DNA of 64,000 bases from CAIZQW01 sp942493055 (GTDB taxonomy: Bacteria > Verrucomicrobiota > Kiritimatiellia > RFP12 > UBA1067): contig OW818680.1 in NCBI GenBank assembly GCA_942493055.1, forward strand, positions 5,952,001 through 6,016,000, read 5' to 3'. Of this stretch, positions 25,064 to 33,979 are shown piece by piece. Below the pieces are notes generated by a model that had not been told where the DNA came from, did no database searches, and worked only from the letters and a program-made list of their open reading frames with translations. The stretch's first letter is position 1; every line of letters begins with the position of its first letter. Position numbers and translations under genes: made by a program.

Positions 25064-25804
25064 ATGCGCATTATTGGTGTTATTCCATCACGGTGGGGGT
25101 CCACCCGTTTTCCGGGAAAGAGTCTCTATCCGATTTGTGGCAAACCTTTGGTTCAGTGGGTGGTCGAATCGGTCAAACGGTCTCGTTTGCTGGACGAGGT
25201 GATTGTCGCGACAGATGACGAGCGGATCGCCTCGGCGGTCAGTGGTTTTGCTAAAGTGGCCATGACGCGGCCGGACCATCCCTCCGGGACGGATCGTGTG
25301 GCTGAGGCAGCGCAAGCGGGTGATGACGATATTGTGATTAACATCCAGGGGGATGAGCCCCTGATCAATCCTGATTTGATTGATGCGCTGGCTCTGCGGA
25401 TGAAGACGGACATGGGGTGGGCTATGGCGACAGCGGCCTGTCCGATTCGCAATCTGCGTGACCTTGAGGCACGCACCGTAGTCAAGGTCGTCTTGGCTCA
25501 GGACGGAGGTGCCTTGTATTTTTCACGCTTGCCGATCCCTTGCCGTCGTGATGGCGAGCCGGATTTGAGTTCAGGGCTCTATTTGAGGCATCTGGGCATT
25601 TATGCGTATCGCGGCGCTTTTTTGAAGCGGCTTGTGTTGGAAAAGCCCTGTGCGTTGGAGCAGACGGAGAGCCTTGAGCAGTTGCGCGCCTTGTATATGG
25701 GCGGCCGCATTGCTGTGATTCAGACCAATGAGTTGGGTGTCGGCGTCGATACGCCGGAAGACGTGGCGGTTGTTGAAGCGATTATTCGGAAGCAAACATT
25801 ATGA
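25064..25804 (+). CDS. kdsB: CMP-Kdo synthetase (3-deoxy-manno-octulosonate cytidylyltransferase)
   Basis: 246 residues, the normal KdsB length. Motifs: VIPSRWGSTRFPGKSLYPI (nucleotide loop), VATDDERIASAV, MTRPDHPSGTDRVAEAA, INIQGDEPLINPDLID (metal and sugar binding), and the C-terminal GVDTPEDVAVVE. It activates Kdo with CTP for LPS inner core synthesis in the cytosol. It overlaps kdsA by ATGA. Confidence 0.97.
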   Translation: MRIIGVIPSRWGSTRFPGKSLYPICGKPLVQWVVESVKRSRLLDEVIVATDDERIASAVSGFAKVAMTRPDHPSGTDRVAEAAQAGDDDIVINIQGDEPLINPDLIDALALRMKTDMGWAMATAACPIRNLRDLEARTVVKVVLAQDGGALYFSRLPIPCRRDGEPDLSSGLYLRHLGIYAYRGAFLKRLVLEKPCALEQTESLEQLRALYMGGRIAVIQTNELGVGVDTPEDVAVVEAIIRKQTL

Positions 25805-26625
25805 AAAAAATCAAAGTAGGAAAAGCGATTTTCGGCGGCCAGCAACTTGCTTTCATTGCAGGGCCCTGCGTGATCGAATCTGTTGAAGGCACCATGGACT
25901 TGGCAGAGAAACTGGTGAAGCTTGCAAAAGAGCTGAAGGTTCCCTTTGTTTTCAAAGCCTCCTTTGACAAGGCCAACCGGACGTCGATTGACTCCTATCG
26001 CGGACCTGGCATTTTAGAGGGGCTTGAGATCCTGAAGGAGGTCCGCGACCGTTTCAACGTGCCGGTGCTGACTGACATTCACGAAGCCTGGCAAGCTGAG
26101 TTTGCGGCTGACGTTGTCGACATCCTTCAGATTCCCGCCTTCCTCTGTCGCCAGACCGACTTGGTGGTGGCGGCTGCGGAGACCGGGAAAGTGGTGAATG
26201 TCAAGAAAGCGCAGTTTCTCGCCCCCGAGGATATGCGCAATGTGATAGCCAAGATCGAGGCGGTCGGCAACACGAACATTATTTTGACGGAGCGCGGGGC
26301 AAGTTTCGGGTACAACAATTTGGTCGCTGATATGCGCAGCCTGCTGATTATGCGTGAATTCGGCTATCCGGTTGTCTTTGATGCCACGCATAGCGTTCAG
26401 CGTCCCGGGGGCGCCGGCACCACCAGTGGCGGGGATGGTCGGTGGGCTCCTGCCTTGGCGCGCGCGGCTGTGGCAACGGGTGTCGATGGGATTTTCATGG
26501 AAACGCATGTCAATCCTGCAGAGGCGCTGTCGGACAAGGCCAATGCGATTGCCTTCAAGGATCTGAAACGCGTCTGGCAGAAGCTGCTCGCGATTCATGC
26601 GATTGTTTCTAAAGGAGTGGTTTGA
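25801..26625 (+). CDS. kdsA: Kdo-8-phosphate synthase
   Basis: 274 residues. Motifs: FIAGPCVIESVEG, FKASFDKANRTS, LTDIHEAWQAE, LQIPAFLCRQTDL and FDATHSVQRPGG. It condenses arabinose-5-phosphate with PEP to Kdo-8-phosphate. The start overlaps the kdsB stop, so two successive Kdo enzymes are translationally coupled. Confidence 0.97.
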   Translation: MKKIKVGKAIFGGQQLAFIAGPCVIESVEGTMDLAEKLVKLAKELKVPFVFKASFDKANRTSIDSYRGPGILEGLEILKEVRDRFNVPVLTDIHEAWQAEFAADVVDILQIPAFLCRQTDLVVAAAETGKVVNVKKAQFLAPEDMRNVIAKIEAVGNTNIILTERGASFGYNNLVADMRSLLIMREFGYPVVFDATHSVQRPGGAGTTSGGDGRWAPALARAAVATGVDGIFMETHVNPAEALSDKANAIAFKDLKRVWQKLLAIHAIVSKGVV

Positions 26626-26644
26626 GTTTGAGGCTCTGTAACTG

Positions 26645-27178
26645 ATGAGACGTACAATTACATATCTGTTTTTAGCTTGCCTGTCCGTAGGGGCTGTGCT
26701 GGCGGAAAACGCGGAGACGGCAGACGCGCGTGCCACGCGCTGGCTGACGAATCGGCAGGATGTGGCGTCGTGGAAGATGCTGGTTGAGAAGTGGGATGCT
26801 TCGAAGGCGGCATTGACGTCGCCTATTGAAAATTTAACCCTGCCCGTTGCCCACTATGCTGACGGCCGGAAGCGGATTGTCTTGGTTGCGCGCCGTGCCC
26901 AGATCCTTTCAGAAACGTTAATCTTTGCAGAAGGCGTTCAATTGCAGATGCTCACGCCGGACGGAAAGTCGGATGGTGTTGTGCTTGCGGAAGATTGCTT
27001 GCTGGATCAATCGACGAAACGCGGATATTGCAAGGGGACGGTCACCGTTACCAAGGGAACGGATCGTATCAACGGACGTGGTCTGCTGTTTGCAGGAGAC
27101 GACCAGTTCATCAAAATTTTATCCGAATGTCAAATTCGGACGTTTCGCATGCCTGCGAAATTCGGGAGATTATCATGA
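26645..27178 (+). CDS. Exported LptC/OstA-like protein
   Basis: 177 residues with a signal peptide (MRRTITYLFLACLSVGAVLAE). The C-terminal half has beta strands reminiscent of the LptC/LptA fold (ILSETLIFAEGVQLQML, YCKGTVTVTKGTDRINGRGL). Position between kdsA and lptA is where lptC usually sits, so a role in carrying LPS from the inner-membrane transporter to LptA is likely. It lacks the obvious N-terminal membrane anchor of E. coli LptC, because the hydrophobic stretch looks like a cleaved signal. Name based on context more than on sequence. Confidence 0.6.
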   Translation: MRRTITYLFLACLSVGAVLAENAETADARATRWLTNRQDVASWKMLVEKWDASKAALTSPIENLTLPVAHYADGRKRIVLVARRAQILSETLIFAEGVQLQMLTPDGKSDGVVLAEDCLLDQSTKRGYCKGTVTVTKGTDRINGRGLLFAGDDQFIKILSECQIRTFRMPAKFGRLS

Positions 27179-28119
27179 TGATGTTCAAGACCATTTTTAC
27201 GTGTGTCATGTGCACACTTCTTGCTGCACAGTTTGCGGTAGCACAGGGCGATGCTGCTGAGGGGTTGCTCAATCAGTTGGTGACGCCTAAGCCAGCGGTG
27301 ACCGTGCCGGCAAAGCCTGTTGAGGCAAAAGCGCCGATCGTAGGTGTGCCAGGCCTTTCTGACAAGCCGCTTGTTCCGGCCCCGAAGTTCCCTGTGCTGA
27401 GAGAGCCTGCTGTGAGTGCGCCGATACCAGCAGAGAAGCCGGTTGAGGCTCAGGCTGTGAAAACGCCTGAAGAGAAACCGGCCGAGGTTCAGTCCGTGAA
27501 AACGCCTGAAGTGAGCGTGCCTGTTGTTGCGCCCAAGGCTGAGCTGCCTGCTAGCATTCTGAATACGAACAAGCCGACGTTCTCGCTTGCGCACCCCAAA
27601 AAGCGTGGCGGCGGAGCAAGTTTTTTGAATCGGGCAAATACAGCGACCAACACGCCGCAACGCGAAACAGTGATTACCTCAGACAAGATCGATTTCGACA
27701 ATCGCGAGGGAGTCATCCTGTTTGACGAAAACGTCTTTGTGGATGATCCGCAGTTTAGCATGCGCTCCGATCGGCTGTTGATTTTCATGGAAGGAACAAA
27801 CGATGTTAGCCAGGTGATGTCCATTGGAAATGTCGTCTTCTCAAACGAGATGCGCTCGGCAACCTGTGACAAGGCGATCTATACCCGTAAGGATGGGCAA
27901 ATTGTGATGACCGGTGATGTGCGCCTGAAGACCGAGGGCGAAACGGCTGGTGAAGTACGGGGTGAAAAAGTGGTCATCTGGGTGGATGATGAGCGCGTGG
28001 AGGTGCTCAAGGGAGCAAGGATCACCTTGCCGCCTGGGGCATTCAAGAAAGCAGCCGACAGTGAGAAGAAAGAGGGCAAGGGTGACAAGAAGAAGGATGA
28101 GCCCCCCCAGGCTAAATGA
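27175..28119 (+). CDS. lptA: LptA/OstA-type periplasmic LPS transport protein
   Basis: 314 residues from the ATG at 27175, which overlaps the previous stop by ATGA. An in-frame ATG at 26995 lies within the upstream gene and is rejected. Signal peptide (TCVMCTLLAAQFAVAQ), then a long low-complexity Pro/Val/Ala/Lys linker (residues about 30-160, for example VPAKPVEAKAPIVG) that LptA normally lacks. The OstA domain follows: VITSDKIDFDNREGVILFDE, MSIGNVVFSNEMRSATCDKA, IVMTGDVRLKTEGETAGE. It ends in a Lys-rich tail. It should bridge LPS across the periplasm. Confidence 0.85.
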   Translation: MMMFKTIFTCVMCTLLAAQFAVAQGDAAEGLLNQLVTPKPAVTVPAKPVEAKAPIVGVPGLSDKPLVPAPKFPVLREPAVSAPIPAEKPVEAQAVKTPEEKPAEVQSVKTPEVSVPVVAPKAELPASILNTNKPTFSLAHPKKRGGGASFLNRANTATNTPQRETVITSDKIDFDNREGVILFDENVFVDDPQFSMRSDRLLIFMEGTNDVSQVMSIGNVVFSNEMRSATCDKAIYTRKDGQIVMTGDVRLKTEGETAGEVRGEKVVIWVDDERVEVLKGARITLPPGAFKKAADSEKKEGKGDKKKDEPPQAK

Positions 28120-28170
28120 TTTTGCGAAAACCCCTTTGTATTTGAAGCTAAAAATGTTGGATAGGGATTC

Positions 28171-28929
28171 ATGAACGAGAACGAGACAATAGTTGCAAAT
28201 AATGCTCTCCCGGACATACAGGCCACGGGGCTCGTGAAGCAATACGGGACGCGGACAGTGGTGAACGGGGTGTCCATCAATGTCCGCTGTGGAGAGATTG
28301 TCGGATTGCTCGGGCCAAATGGAGCTGGTAAGACAACGACCTTCTACATGCTGGTCGGGTTAGTCAAGCCGAATGAGGGCGTAGTTTCCTTCCGTGGCAT
28401 CAATGTCACGCGGACCCCGGTGTATCGTCGGGCGCGCATGGGCATTGGCTATTTGGCGCAGGAAGCGTCCATTTTTCGCAAGCTGACGGTTGAAGAGAAT
28501 GTGTTGGCCATTTTGGAAACGTTGAATTTGACAAAGATGCAACGCAAAGAGCGTGCGGAGGAGTTATTAGCCAGCCTCGGGTTGACCAAGGTTACGAAAC
28601 AACGGGCGTACACCTTGAGCGGCGGAGAACGCCGCAAGCTTGAAATTGCCCGTGCCCTGGTTCGCAGTCCGGCGATCCTCATGTTGGATGAACCTTTTAG
28701 CGGGGTTGATCCTTTGGCTGTGCATGACATTCAGGAGATTGTGCGCGGGTTACGCGATAAAGGGCTTGGGATCATCGTGACCGATCATAACGTTCGCGAG
28801 ACGCTCTCTATTGTGGACCGTGCGTATTTGGTTTATGATGGTCAAATTTTGTGCGAGGGGACAAGTGAATTTCTCGTACAGGATGAATCCGCGCGTCGGT
28901 TTTATCTGGGCGCGAATTTTAGAATGTAA
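28171..28929 (+). CDS. lptB: LPS export ABC transporter ATPase
   Basis: 252 residues. Walker A GPNGAGKTT (48-56), Q-loop GIGYLAQEASIFRKLTVEEN (the QEASIFRKL form is diagnostic of LptB), signature LSGGERRKLEIARAL, Walker B ILMLDEPFSGVDP, H-loop VTDHNVRETL. It powers LptFG to extract LPS from the inner membrane; lptFG are not in the window. In most Gram-negatives rpoN follows lptB, but here the next gene is hpf. Confidence 0.97.
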   Translation: MNENETIVANNALPDIQATGLVKQYGTRTVVNGVSINVRCGEIVGLLGPNGAGKTTTFYMLVGLVKPNEGVVSFRGINVTRTPVYRRARMGIGYLAQEASIFRKLTVEENVLAILETLNLTKMQRKERAEELLASLGLTKVTKQRAYTLSGGERRKLEIARALVRSPAILMLDEPFSGVDPLAVHDIQEIVRGLRDKGLGIIVTDHNVRETLSIVDRAYLVYDGQILCEGTSEFLVQDESARRFYLGANFRM

Positions 28930-28953
28930 AACAACAACGAAAGGTAGGTGCCT

Positions 28954-29274
28954 ATGTCCATTGAAGTAAATGTGCGTCACGAGACAGAAGAATCCACAAA
29001 AAAGTTTGCAGAACTGTATGCTGAACAATGTGCAGAGCAGATCGTATCCAAGTTCAACAAGATTGATAATGTGCATGTTGTTCTTGATCATCAGCGTCAT
29101 CTGTTCGAGGCGGAATTTGTTGCCCATATCAAGGGTCATACCGTTCGCGCCAAGGAGCATGCTGTGAACCTGCGTTCAGCAATTGATACAGCTGCAGCAC
29201 GAGTAATCAAGCAATTGCGCAAGATTACCACCAAGGTTGAAGCCATCCATACGCATCAGACGAAGCACGTCTAA
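28954..29274 (+). CDS. hpf: Ribosome hibernation promoting factor, short type
   Basis: 106 residues from the ATG at 28954; AAGGTAGG provides the ribosome site, and a GTG at 28948 is possible. The beta-alpha-beta-beta-beta-alpha fold is recognisable: ISIEVNVRHETEE-type start, YAEQCAEQIVSKFNKIDNVH, HLFEAEFVAHIKGHTVRAKE, DTAAARVIKQLRKITTK. The basic second helix is typical of short HPF/YfiA proteins that dimerise or silence ribosomes in stationary phase. It overlaps hprK by TAATG. Confidence 0.9.
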   Translation: MSIEVNVRHETEESTKKFAELYAEQCAEQIVSKFNKIDNVHVVLDHQRHLFEAEFVAHIKGHTVRAKEHAVNLRSAIDTAAARVIKQLRKITTKVEAIHTHQTKHV

Positions 29275-30269
29275 TGACAGACAAAACAAAAGATGAGGTC
29301 CTTCTCCAGCACGCTCGTGTAACGGTCCGTCAGTTCTTTCATGAGGGACTTGAACGGCTGAAACTCGAGTTACTGGCTGGCAAACGCGGGATTGACCGCG
29401 TATTGACGGAGCCGTTGCTCCACCGTCCTGGCTTGGCGCTGACAGGTTTTTATGAGCACTTTGCCTGGGAGCGCGTCCAGACGGTCGGCATGGCGGAGCA
29501 TGGCTATCTCTCGTCCCTGCCTGAGGCGTTGCGCAAGCAGCGCGTTGAAGAACTCTTTGCGATGAATATCCCCTGCATGGTCTTTACGCGCGGGCTGGAT
29601 GTTTTTCCTGAGATTCTCGATGTGGCAGAGCGGCTGGGAGTGCCAGTTATGAAGTCGGCGATGGTGACGCGTGAGTTTTTGCGTCATGCGACCTTCTTGC
29701 TGGAAGAGCTCGACGCCCCGCGCTGTAAGGTCTATGGGACCATGATGGAAGTGTCTGGGATGGGCATTTTTATTGAAGGAGCGCCTGGCTTGGGAAAGAG
29801 CGAAACTGCGCTCGGGTTGATCAAGCGCGGACATGCGTTGGTGGCCGATGACTTGACCCAGTTCCGTCGAGATAGCAATGGACGGCTGATCGCGTCTGCT
29901 TTAAATGTGACAAAGTTCTTCATGGAGATTCGTGGGATCGGCATTATTTATGTGCCTGCGATTTTCGGCGTGACTGCGGTCCGCGGTGAAAAACATGTTG
30001 ATCTCGTCATTACCTTGATGCGTCAGGCGGATGTCGATGCAGAGCTTGACCGCACAGGGACAGAAGATTTATTTCGTGAGTTTCTGGGGATCTCGGTCCC
30101 TCAGCGGATTGTCCCTGTTGCGCCAGGGCGAGACCTCGTCAATTTGGTGGAAACGGCAGCGCAAGAGTATAAGTTACGTATGACGGGGTATGTTGCCGTC
30201 TCTGAATTAGATGCACGCATTAAAAAGCAACATGATGTTACATGGAGAAAATCAAATGGGACTCTTTGA
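29274..30269 (+). CDS. hprK: HPr kinase/phosphorylase
   Basis: 331 residues. C-terminal kinase domain with P-loop EGAPGLGKSETALGL (about 168-182), LVADD (189-193, the catalytic Asp region) and the HprK signature EIRGIGIIYV (218-227). The N-terminal DRTGG-like domain is normal. It phosphorylates a serine of HPr (next gene). One oddity: the conserved His before the P-loop (HG in Bacillus and Lactobacillus enzymes) aligns with Tyr154 (VYGTMMEVSG), and the P-loop has AP in place of DS. Whether both kinase and phosphorylase activities survive is open. Confidence 0.93.
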   Translation: MTDKTKDEVLLQHARVTVRQFFHEGLERLKLELLAGKRGIDRVLTEPLLHRPGLALTGFYEHFAWERVQTVGMAEHGYLSSLPEALRKQRVEELFAMNIPCMVFTRGLDVFPEILDVAERLGVPVMKSAMVTREFLRHATFLLEELDAPRCKVYGTMMEVSGMGIFIEGAPGLGKSETALGLIKRGHALVADDLTQFRRDSNGRLIASALNVTKFFMEIRGIGIIYVPAIFGVTAVRGEKHVDLVITLMRQADVDAELDRTGTEDLFREFLGISVPQRIVPVAPGRDLVNLVETAAQEYKLRMTGYVAVSELDARIKKQHDVTWRKSNGTL

Positions 30270-30552
30270 AAAAACCCAGGAATCGCGGACGATGGTCCTG
30301 CTGAACAAGTACGGTATGCACGTGCGTCCGGCAGGACTGTTTGCCAAAGTTGCCTCACGATTTAATGCGGATGTCGAAGTCGAGAAAGACGGAAGTATTG
30401 TGTCCGGCAAAAGCATCATGGCGTTGATGACGTTGGAAGCGGTATGCGGGACGTGTTTGCGTGTCACGGCGAGTGGCCCGCAATCGAGGGAAGTATTGGA
30501 CGAACTCGAAGCCCTTGTGGCAAGGAAATTTGATATTCCTGATGAACAGTAA
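30256..30552 (+). CDS. ptsH: HPr phosphocarrier protein
   Basis: 98 residues from the ATG at 30256, with GGAGAAA upstream; the hprK end overlaps by 14 bp. His site YGMHVRPAG (H22) is phosphorylated by EI, and regulatory serine SGKSIMALMTLE (S53) is the HprK target. Both sites present means the protein can integrate EI and HprK signals. No EII permease occurs in the window, so it may serve regulation rather than sugar uptake. Confidence 0.96.
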   Translation: MGLFEKTQESRTMVLLNKYGMHVRPAGLFAKVASRFNADVEVEKDGSIVSGKSIMALMTLEAVCGTCLRVTASGPQSREVLDELEALVARKFDIPDEQ

Positions 30553-30592
30553 TCTTGATAGTTTTTATGATATCCATGAGAGTGGCATGCAG

Positions 30593-32335
30593 ATGTTTAA
30601 CGGCATAGCTGTCTCCCGAGGGTTCGTCTCTGCGCGTGCGTATGTGTTCCGACCCCTGAATAGTGAAGCTGTTTCGGAAGTCAAAATTACGCAGGCGGAT
30701 GTGGATTCCGAACTCCAGCGGTTTGATGTTGCGATTGAACGGACGAAAGAACAGATTCGTTTGATGGCCAATAAATTGCGCAACCAGCATGGCAGTGTGG
30801 CGACCATTATGGATGGACACGAGATGCTGGTTGAGGATGTCTCTGTCATTGATTTTTGCAAGAAGCGGATTAGTGAGCACTTGTATAATGCAGAGTGGGC
30901 TGTTTCAGCTGCTGCCAATCATTTTGCAGGAATCTTCGGCAAGATGAAAGATGAGTACTTGAAAGAACGCGCCAACGATGTGCACGACATCGCGCGTCGT
31001 ATTTTGAGGAATTTACGTGGACAGGGCGACCAACTGCTTTCTATCACCGAGCCCAGCATTATTGTTGCCTCAGAGCTGACGCCATCAGAAACCATCTTGT
31101 TGCCGAAGCATTTGGTCGTAGGTATTGCGACTGATCGTGGAAGTGTTACCTCACACGCATCGCTTCTGGCTCGGGCAATGGGCATCCCTGCAGTTGTGGG
31201 CATCGGACGCTTTTCTGATCATGTACGCACCGGCAACCGTCTTCTGTTGGATGGCTCGCGTGGAAGGGTCGTCCTGAACCCTGGCGAGGCAACGCAACAG
31301 GCGTTTGAGAAAGTCGTCGCGCGCGCACACACCATTGGTGAGTCGGTAGACCAATTCCGTCTGAAGCCGGGCTTGACGCGCGATGGTCATCCGGTTCCGT
31401 TGCTGGCTAATGTGGATCACACGACTTCCCCTGAACGACTCGTCGCTGTTAATGCGGAGGGCGTGGGTTTATTCCGTTCTGAGTATCTCTGGCTCTCACT
31501 TGACCGCGAGCCGACAGAGGATGAACAATACGAGGCTTACTCGAAATTAGTCCGCGCCTTGCCAAAAGACCAAGAGTTTGTCATTCGTGCCTTGGACTTG
31601 GGCGGTGACAAGATGGTTACGGGATCGCATTTTAAAGAGGCTAATCCTTTCTTAGGGAATCGCTCGATCCGCTTTTTGCTGAATGATCCACCCATGTTCA
31701 GGAGGCAATTGCGTGCCATTTTAAGGACCAGTGTGCATGGAAATGTTTCGCTGATGTATCCGATGATTGCAACGCTTGACGAATTCCGCTCAGCTAATGC
31801 GGAGTTGAATCACTGTAAAAACGCATTACAATCTGAGGGCATACCGTTTAATCCGGAGATCAAGACCGGGGTTATGATTGAAGTTCCCTCTGCTGCGTTA
31901 ATCGCGGACGAACTCGCCAAGGAGGCTGCTTTCTTTTCCATTGGCACGAACGATTTGGTTCAATACACCTTGGCAGTTGACCGCTTGAATGAAACGGTCT
32001 CTCGTCTCTATCAGCCAACACATCCTGCTGTTCTGCGCTTGATTGATATGACTGTGCGCGCCGGGCATGCCTATAATCGTCCTGTGGCGGTGTGCGGCGA
32101 AATGGCTTCTGATCCGGTATTGGCCATCTTACTGGTCGGTCTGGGGGTTGATGAATTGAGTGTCGCCCCGAATCAAATTCCGCAATTAAAATATGTACTC
32201 AATCAGGTGACCCTGCAAGATGCCCGTGCATTGGCGCTCGAAGTTCTTGCTCAAAGTCATTGCTATGGCGATGAGATCTATGCGCATTGCAAGGCGACAA
32301 TCAAGAAGTGGGTGCCTGATGTCTTCTTCCTCTAG
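30593..32335 (+). CDS. ptsI: PTS enzyme I (PEP-protein phosphotransferase)
   Basis: 580 residues from the ATG at 30593, which places the active His (GSVTSHASLLARAMG) at residue 188, close to 189 in E. coli. An ATG at 30542, overlapping the ptsH stop, would add 17 residues. Motifs further on: GVGLFRSEYLWL, DLGGDKM, GNRSIRFLL, PMIATLDEFR, IGTNDLVQYTLAVDR and VCGEMASDP. It transfers phosphate from PEP to HPr. It completes the hpf-hprK-ptsH-ptsI part of the operon. Confidence 0.96.
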   Translation: MFNGIAVSRGFVSARAYVFRPLNSEAVSEVKITQADVDSELQRFDVAIERTKEQIRLMANKLRNQHGSVATIMDGHEMLVEDVSVIDFCKKRISEHLYNAEWAVSAAANHFAGIFGKMKDEYLKERANDVHDIARRILRNLRGQGDQLLSITEPSIIVASELTPSETILLPKHLVVGIATDRGSVTSHASLLARAMGIPAVVGIGRFSDHVRTGNRLLLDGSRGRVVLNPGEATQQAFEKVVARAHTIGESVDQFRLKPGLTRDGHPVPLLANVDHTTSPERLVAVNAEGVGLFRSEYLWLSLDREPTEDEQYEAYSKLVRALPKDQEFVIRALDLGGDKMVTGSHFKEANPFLGNRSIRFLLNDPPMFRRQLRAILRTSVHGNVSLMYPMIATLDEFRSANAELNHCKNALQSEGIPFNPEIKTGVMIEVPSAALIADELAKEAAFFSIGTNDLVQYTLAVDRLNETVSRLYQPTHPAVLRLIDMTVRAGHAYNRPVAVCGEMASDPVLAILLVGLGVDELSVAPNQIPQLKYVLNQVTLQDARALALEVLAQSHCYGDEIYAHCKATIKKWVPDVFFL

Positions 32336-32359
32336 GAGCGTTTAAAGGTCCGCTCGGCT

Positions 32360-33007
32360 ATGCCACACGTTGCTCACGATACGTTGGTTCGCTTCCCTGT
32401 CGTTGAACTATTCGAATCACTCCAAGGGGAGGGCGCAAACGCAGGATTGCCTGCGCTCTTCCTTCGTTTAGGGGGCTGTAATTTGTCCTGCCCCTGGTGT
32501 GATACGGAGTATTCGACCTTTGAAATGTTGGATATTGAAACGATTCTCAAGCGACTTTCAGCCCATCCGTTGAAACACCTCATCTTGACGGGGGGCGAAC
32601 CGCTTATCCTTCCAGCTTTGGATCATTTGCTGGCCCGGTTGAAACAGGCTGGATACTGGGTGGCTTTGGAAACGAATGGCCTGATCAATCCTTCTCACCC
32701 CATACGGCAGCTCCTGGATTATGTTTCAGCGTCCCCCAAGGCGCATGCGGCAGCTGACTATCTGGAGTCGCGTATGATTCGTCAGGCCGATGAGGTGCGT
32801 ATTGTGGTGGAGAACGATGTGTTTGACTTCTGCAAACAGATGCGCCAGCAAATCGCTGCAACGCATTACTTCCTTTCACCGTGCGAGCGGAAGGGCCAAA
32901 TGAATATAGAAGAAGCGCTCGTGATGCTGAAGCGCCTGAACAGGGATGAACGGATAAACCCTTGGCGTCTCTCCCTCCAACTCCATAAGCTGATTGGTAT
33001 CCGTTAG
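32360..33007 (+). CDS. queE: 7-carboxy-7-deazaguanine synthase, radical SAM
   Basis: 215 residues. The [4Fe-4S] motif C40-x3-C44-x2-C47 lies in GGCNLSCPWCDT; SAM-binding LILTGGEPLI and VALETNG follow, then VSASPKAH, which is typical of QueE. It makes the deazapurine ring of queuosine and related bases. It follows ptsI by 24 bp on the same strand. Together with queH (2536) it shows that this organism both makes queuosine precursor and reduces epoxyqueuosine. Confidence 0.95.
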   Translation: MPHVAHDTLVRFPVVELFESLQGEGANAGLPALFLRLGGCNLSCPWCDTEYSTFEMLDIETILKRLSAHPLKHLILTGGEPLILPALDHLLARLKQAGYWVALETNGLINPSHPIRQLLDYVSASPKAHAAADYLESRMIRQADEVRIVVENDVFDFCKQMRQQIAATHYFLSPCERKGQMNIEEALVMLKRLNRDERINPWRLSLQLHKLIGIR

Positions 33008-33019
33008 CGCACAAGAGCT

Positions 33020-33574
33020 TTACGGGACCATTTGTATCTGAACACGTACGATACCATTGGAGACCGTCGTCTGAACAGGACCTAGCTGATGCGAGGAACT
33101 GGGGATATAGAATTGCTTTAAGATTTTCGCGTTCGGATTTCCGATCGGGGAAGCAATGAGGGAAAGCACATTGCCTTCGGTTGAGACAAGGACGCTCTTC
33201 TCGTCCATCTGCTGAGACAAGACAAAGGCGATCTGGTAGAGGCCTTCATGCTCTCGCATATCCGCTGCCTGGCGGACAGGTGCATCCTGCCAGCCACTGT
33301 CATGTGAAAGCACACGTGCAATCCGGCTGACACGGGACTGGGTCACCCCCTCAGGCGAAAAGGAGAGGGTATGCTGGGATGCGGCTACGACATAATGCTT
33401 GGGTTCCTCATCCCGCTCTGCGTGAGTGGATTGCCTTTCGAACGGGGTCATGGCCGTACGGCGCACCTCCGCTTCCTTCCTTGCGTCGAAACGATTGAGA
33501 AGGAGAAGTGTCACGATCACGACCAAAAGCAGTCGATCAAACCAGGCTAATAAACTATTGGGGCTTGCACTCAT
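33020..33574 (-). CDS. Hypothetical membrane-anchored protein
   Basis: 184 residues from the ATG at 33574, with AGAGGAATA just upstream; a start at 33589 is less likely. An N-terminal membrane helix (LLAWFDRLLLVVIVTLLLL) is followed by a polar, probably periplasmic domain of unknown fold (VVAASQHTLSFSPEGVTQ, LYQIAFVLSQQMDEKSVLV). It converges on queE and is divergent from the histidine kinase gene. I do not recognise the family. Confidence 0.7.
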   Translation of the reverse strand: MSASPNSLLAWFDRLLLVVIVTLLLLNRFDARKEAEVRRTAMTPFERQSTHAERDEEPKHYVVAASQHTLSFSPEGVTQSRVSRIARVLSHDSGWQDAPVRQAADMREHEGLYQIAFVLSQQMDEKSVLVSTEGNVLSLIASPIGNPNAKILKQFYIPSSSHQLGPVQTTVSNGIVRVQIQMVP

Positions 33575-33589
33575 TATTCCTCTCTGCAT

Positions 33590-33979
33590 CGTGTGTTAGC
33601 ACAAGCCATGCCAGCAATTCAGTTGCATCCTGGGAATACACGAAGGGGTAGCTTGGAGTAGTGTCAATAAGTCTTAGAAGTGTCAGTAAGTGTCAGTAAG
33701 TTGGGAATCAGCGGCAGCCATCCGAATGACGCGAAAGGCACGAATATGAAAGAACATCGAACATTCAACATCGAACATCGAACTTCCAACCTGAACCCTG
33801 AACCCCGAACCCTGACCCCCAAGTTAAAGACAGGCCCCCGTCATCCTCAAGAAGCCAAATTGTCATGATTAGACGCGCCAAATTGTCGCGGACAGCTTGT
33901 CTTTAAGCGTCAAAGTTGGTATTTTAGTACCCTTTCAAGTTTACACGACAAAGGCATGGTATTTGCTAAATAAAGGATA
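33590..33979. other. Repeat-rich divergent gap before the histidine kinase
   Basis: 390 bp without a convincing gene. It holds a short tandem AGTGTCAGTA (near 33690-33705), a cluster of GAACATC-type units (33752-33790), GAACCCTGAACCCCGAACCC (33792-33811) and a GACAGGCCCCCGTC stretch (33831-33844). It must also hold promoters for the genes on both sides, but none stands out. Confidence 0.6.
33752..33820. repeat. Dispersed repeat arrays, families D and B
   Basis: GAACATCGAACATTCAACAT followed by further GAACATC units, then CTGAACCCTGAACCCCGAAC units. The units are 7-8 bp and imperfect, without unique spacers, so this is not a CRISPR. Family B relatives are at 22876 and 37437. Confidence 0.7.

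Noticed and set aside
33752..33820. CRISPR-like array
   Set aside because: Units are 7-8 bp, imperfect, and not separated by unique spacers. No cas genes are in the window.
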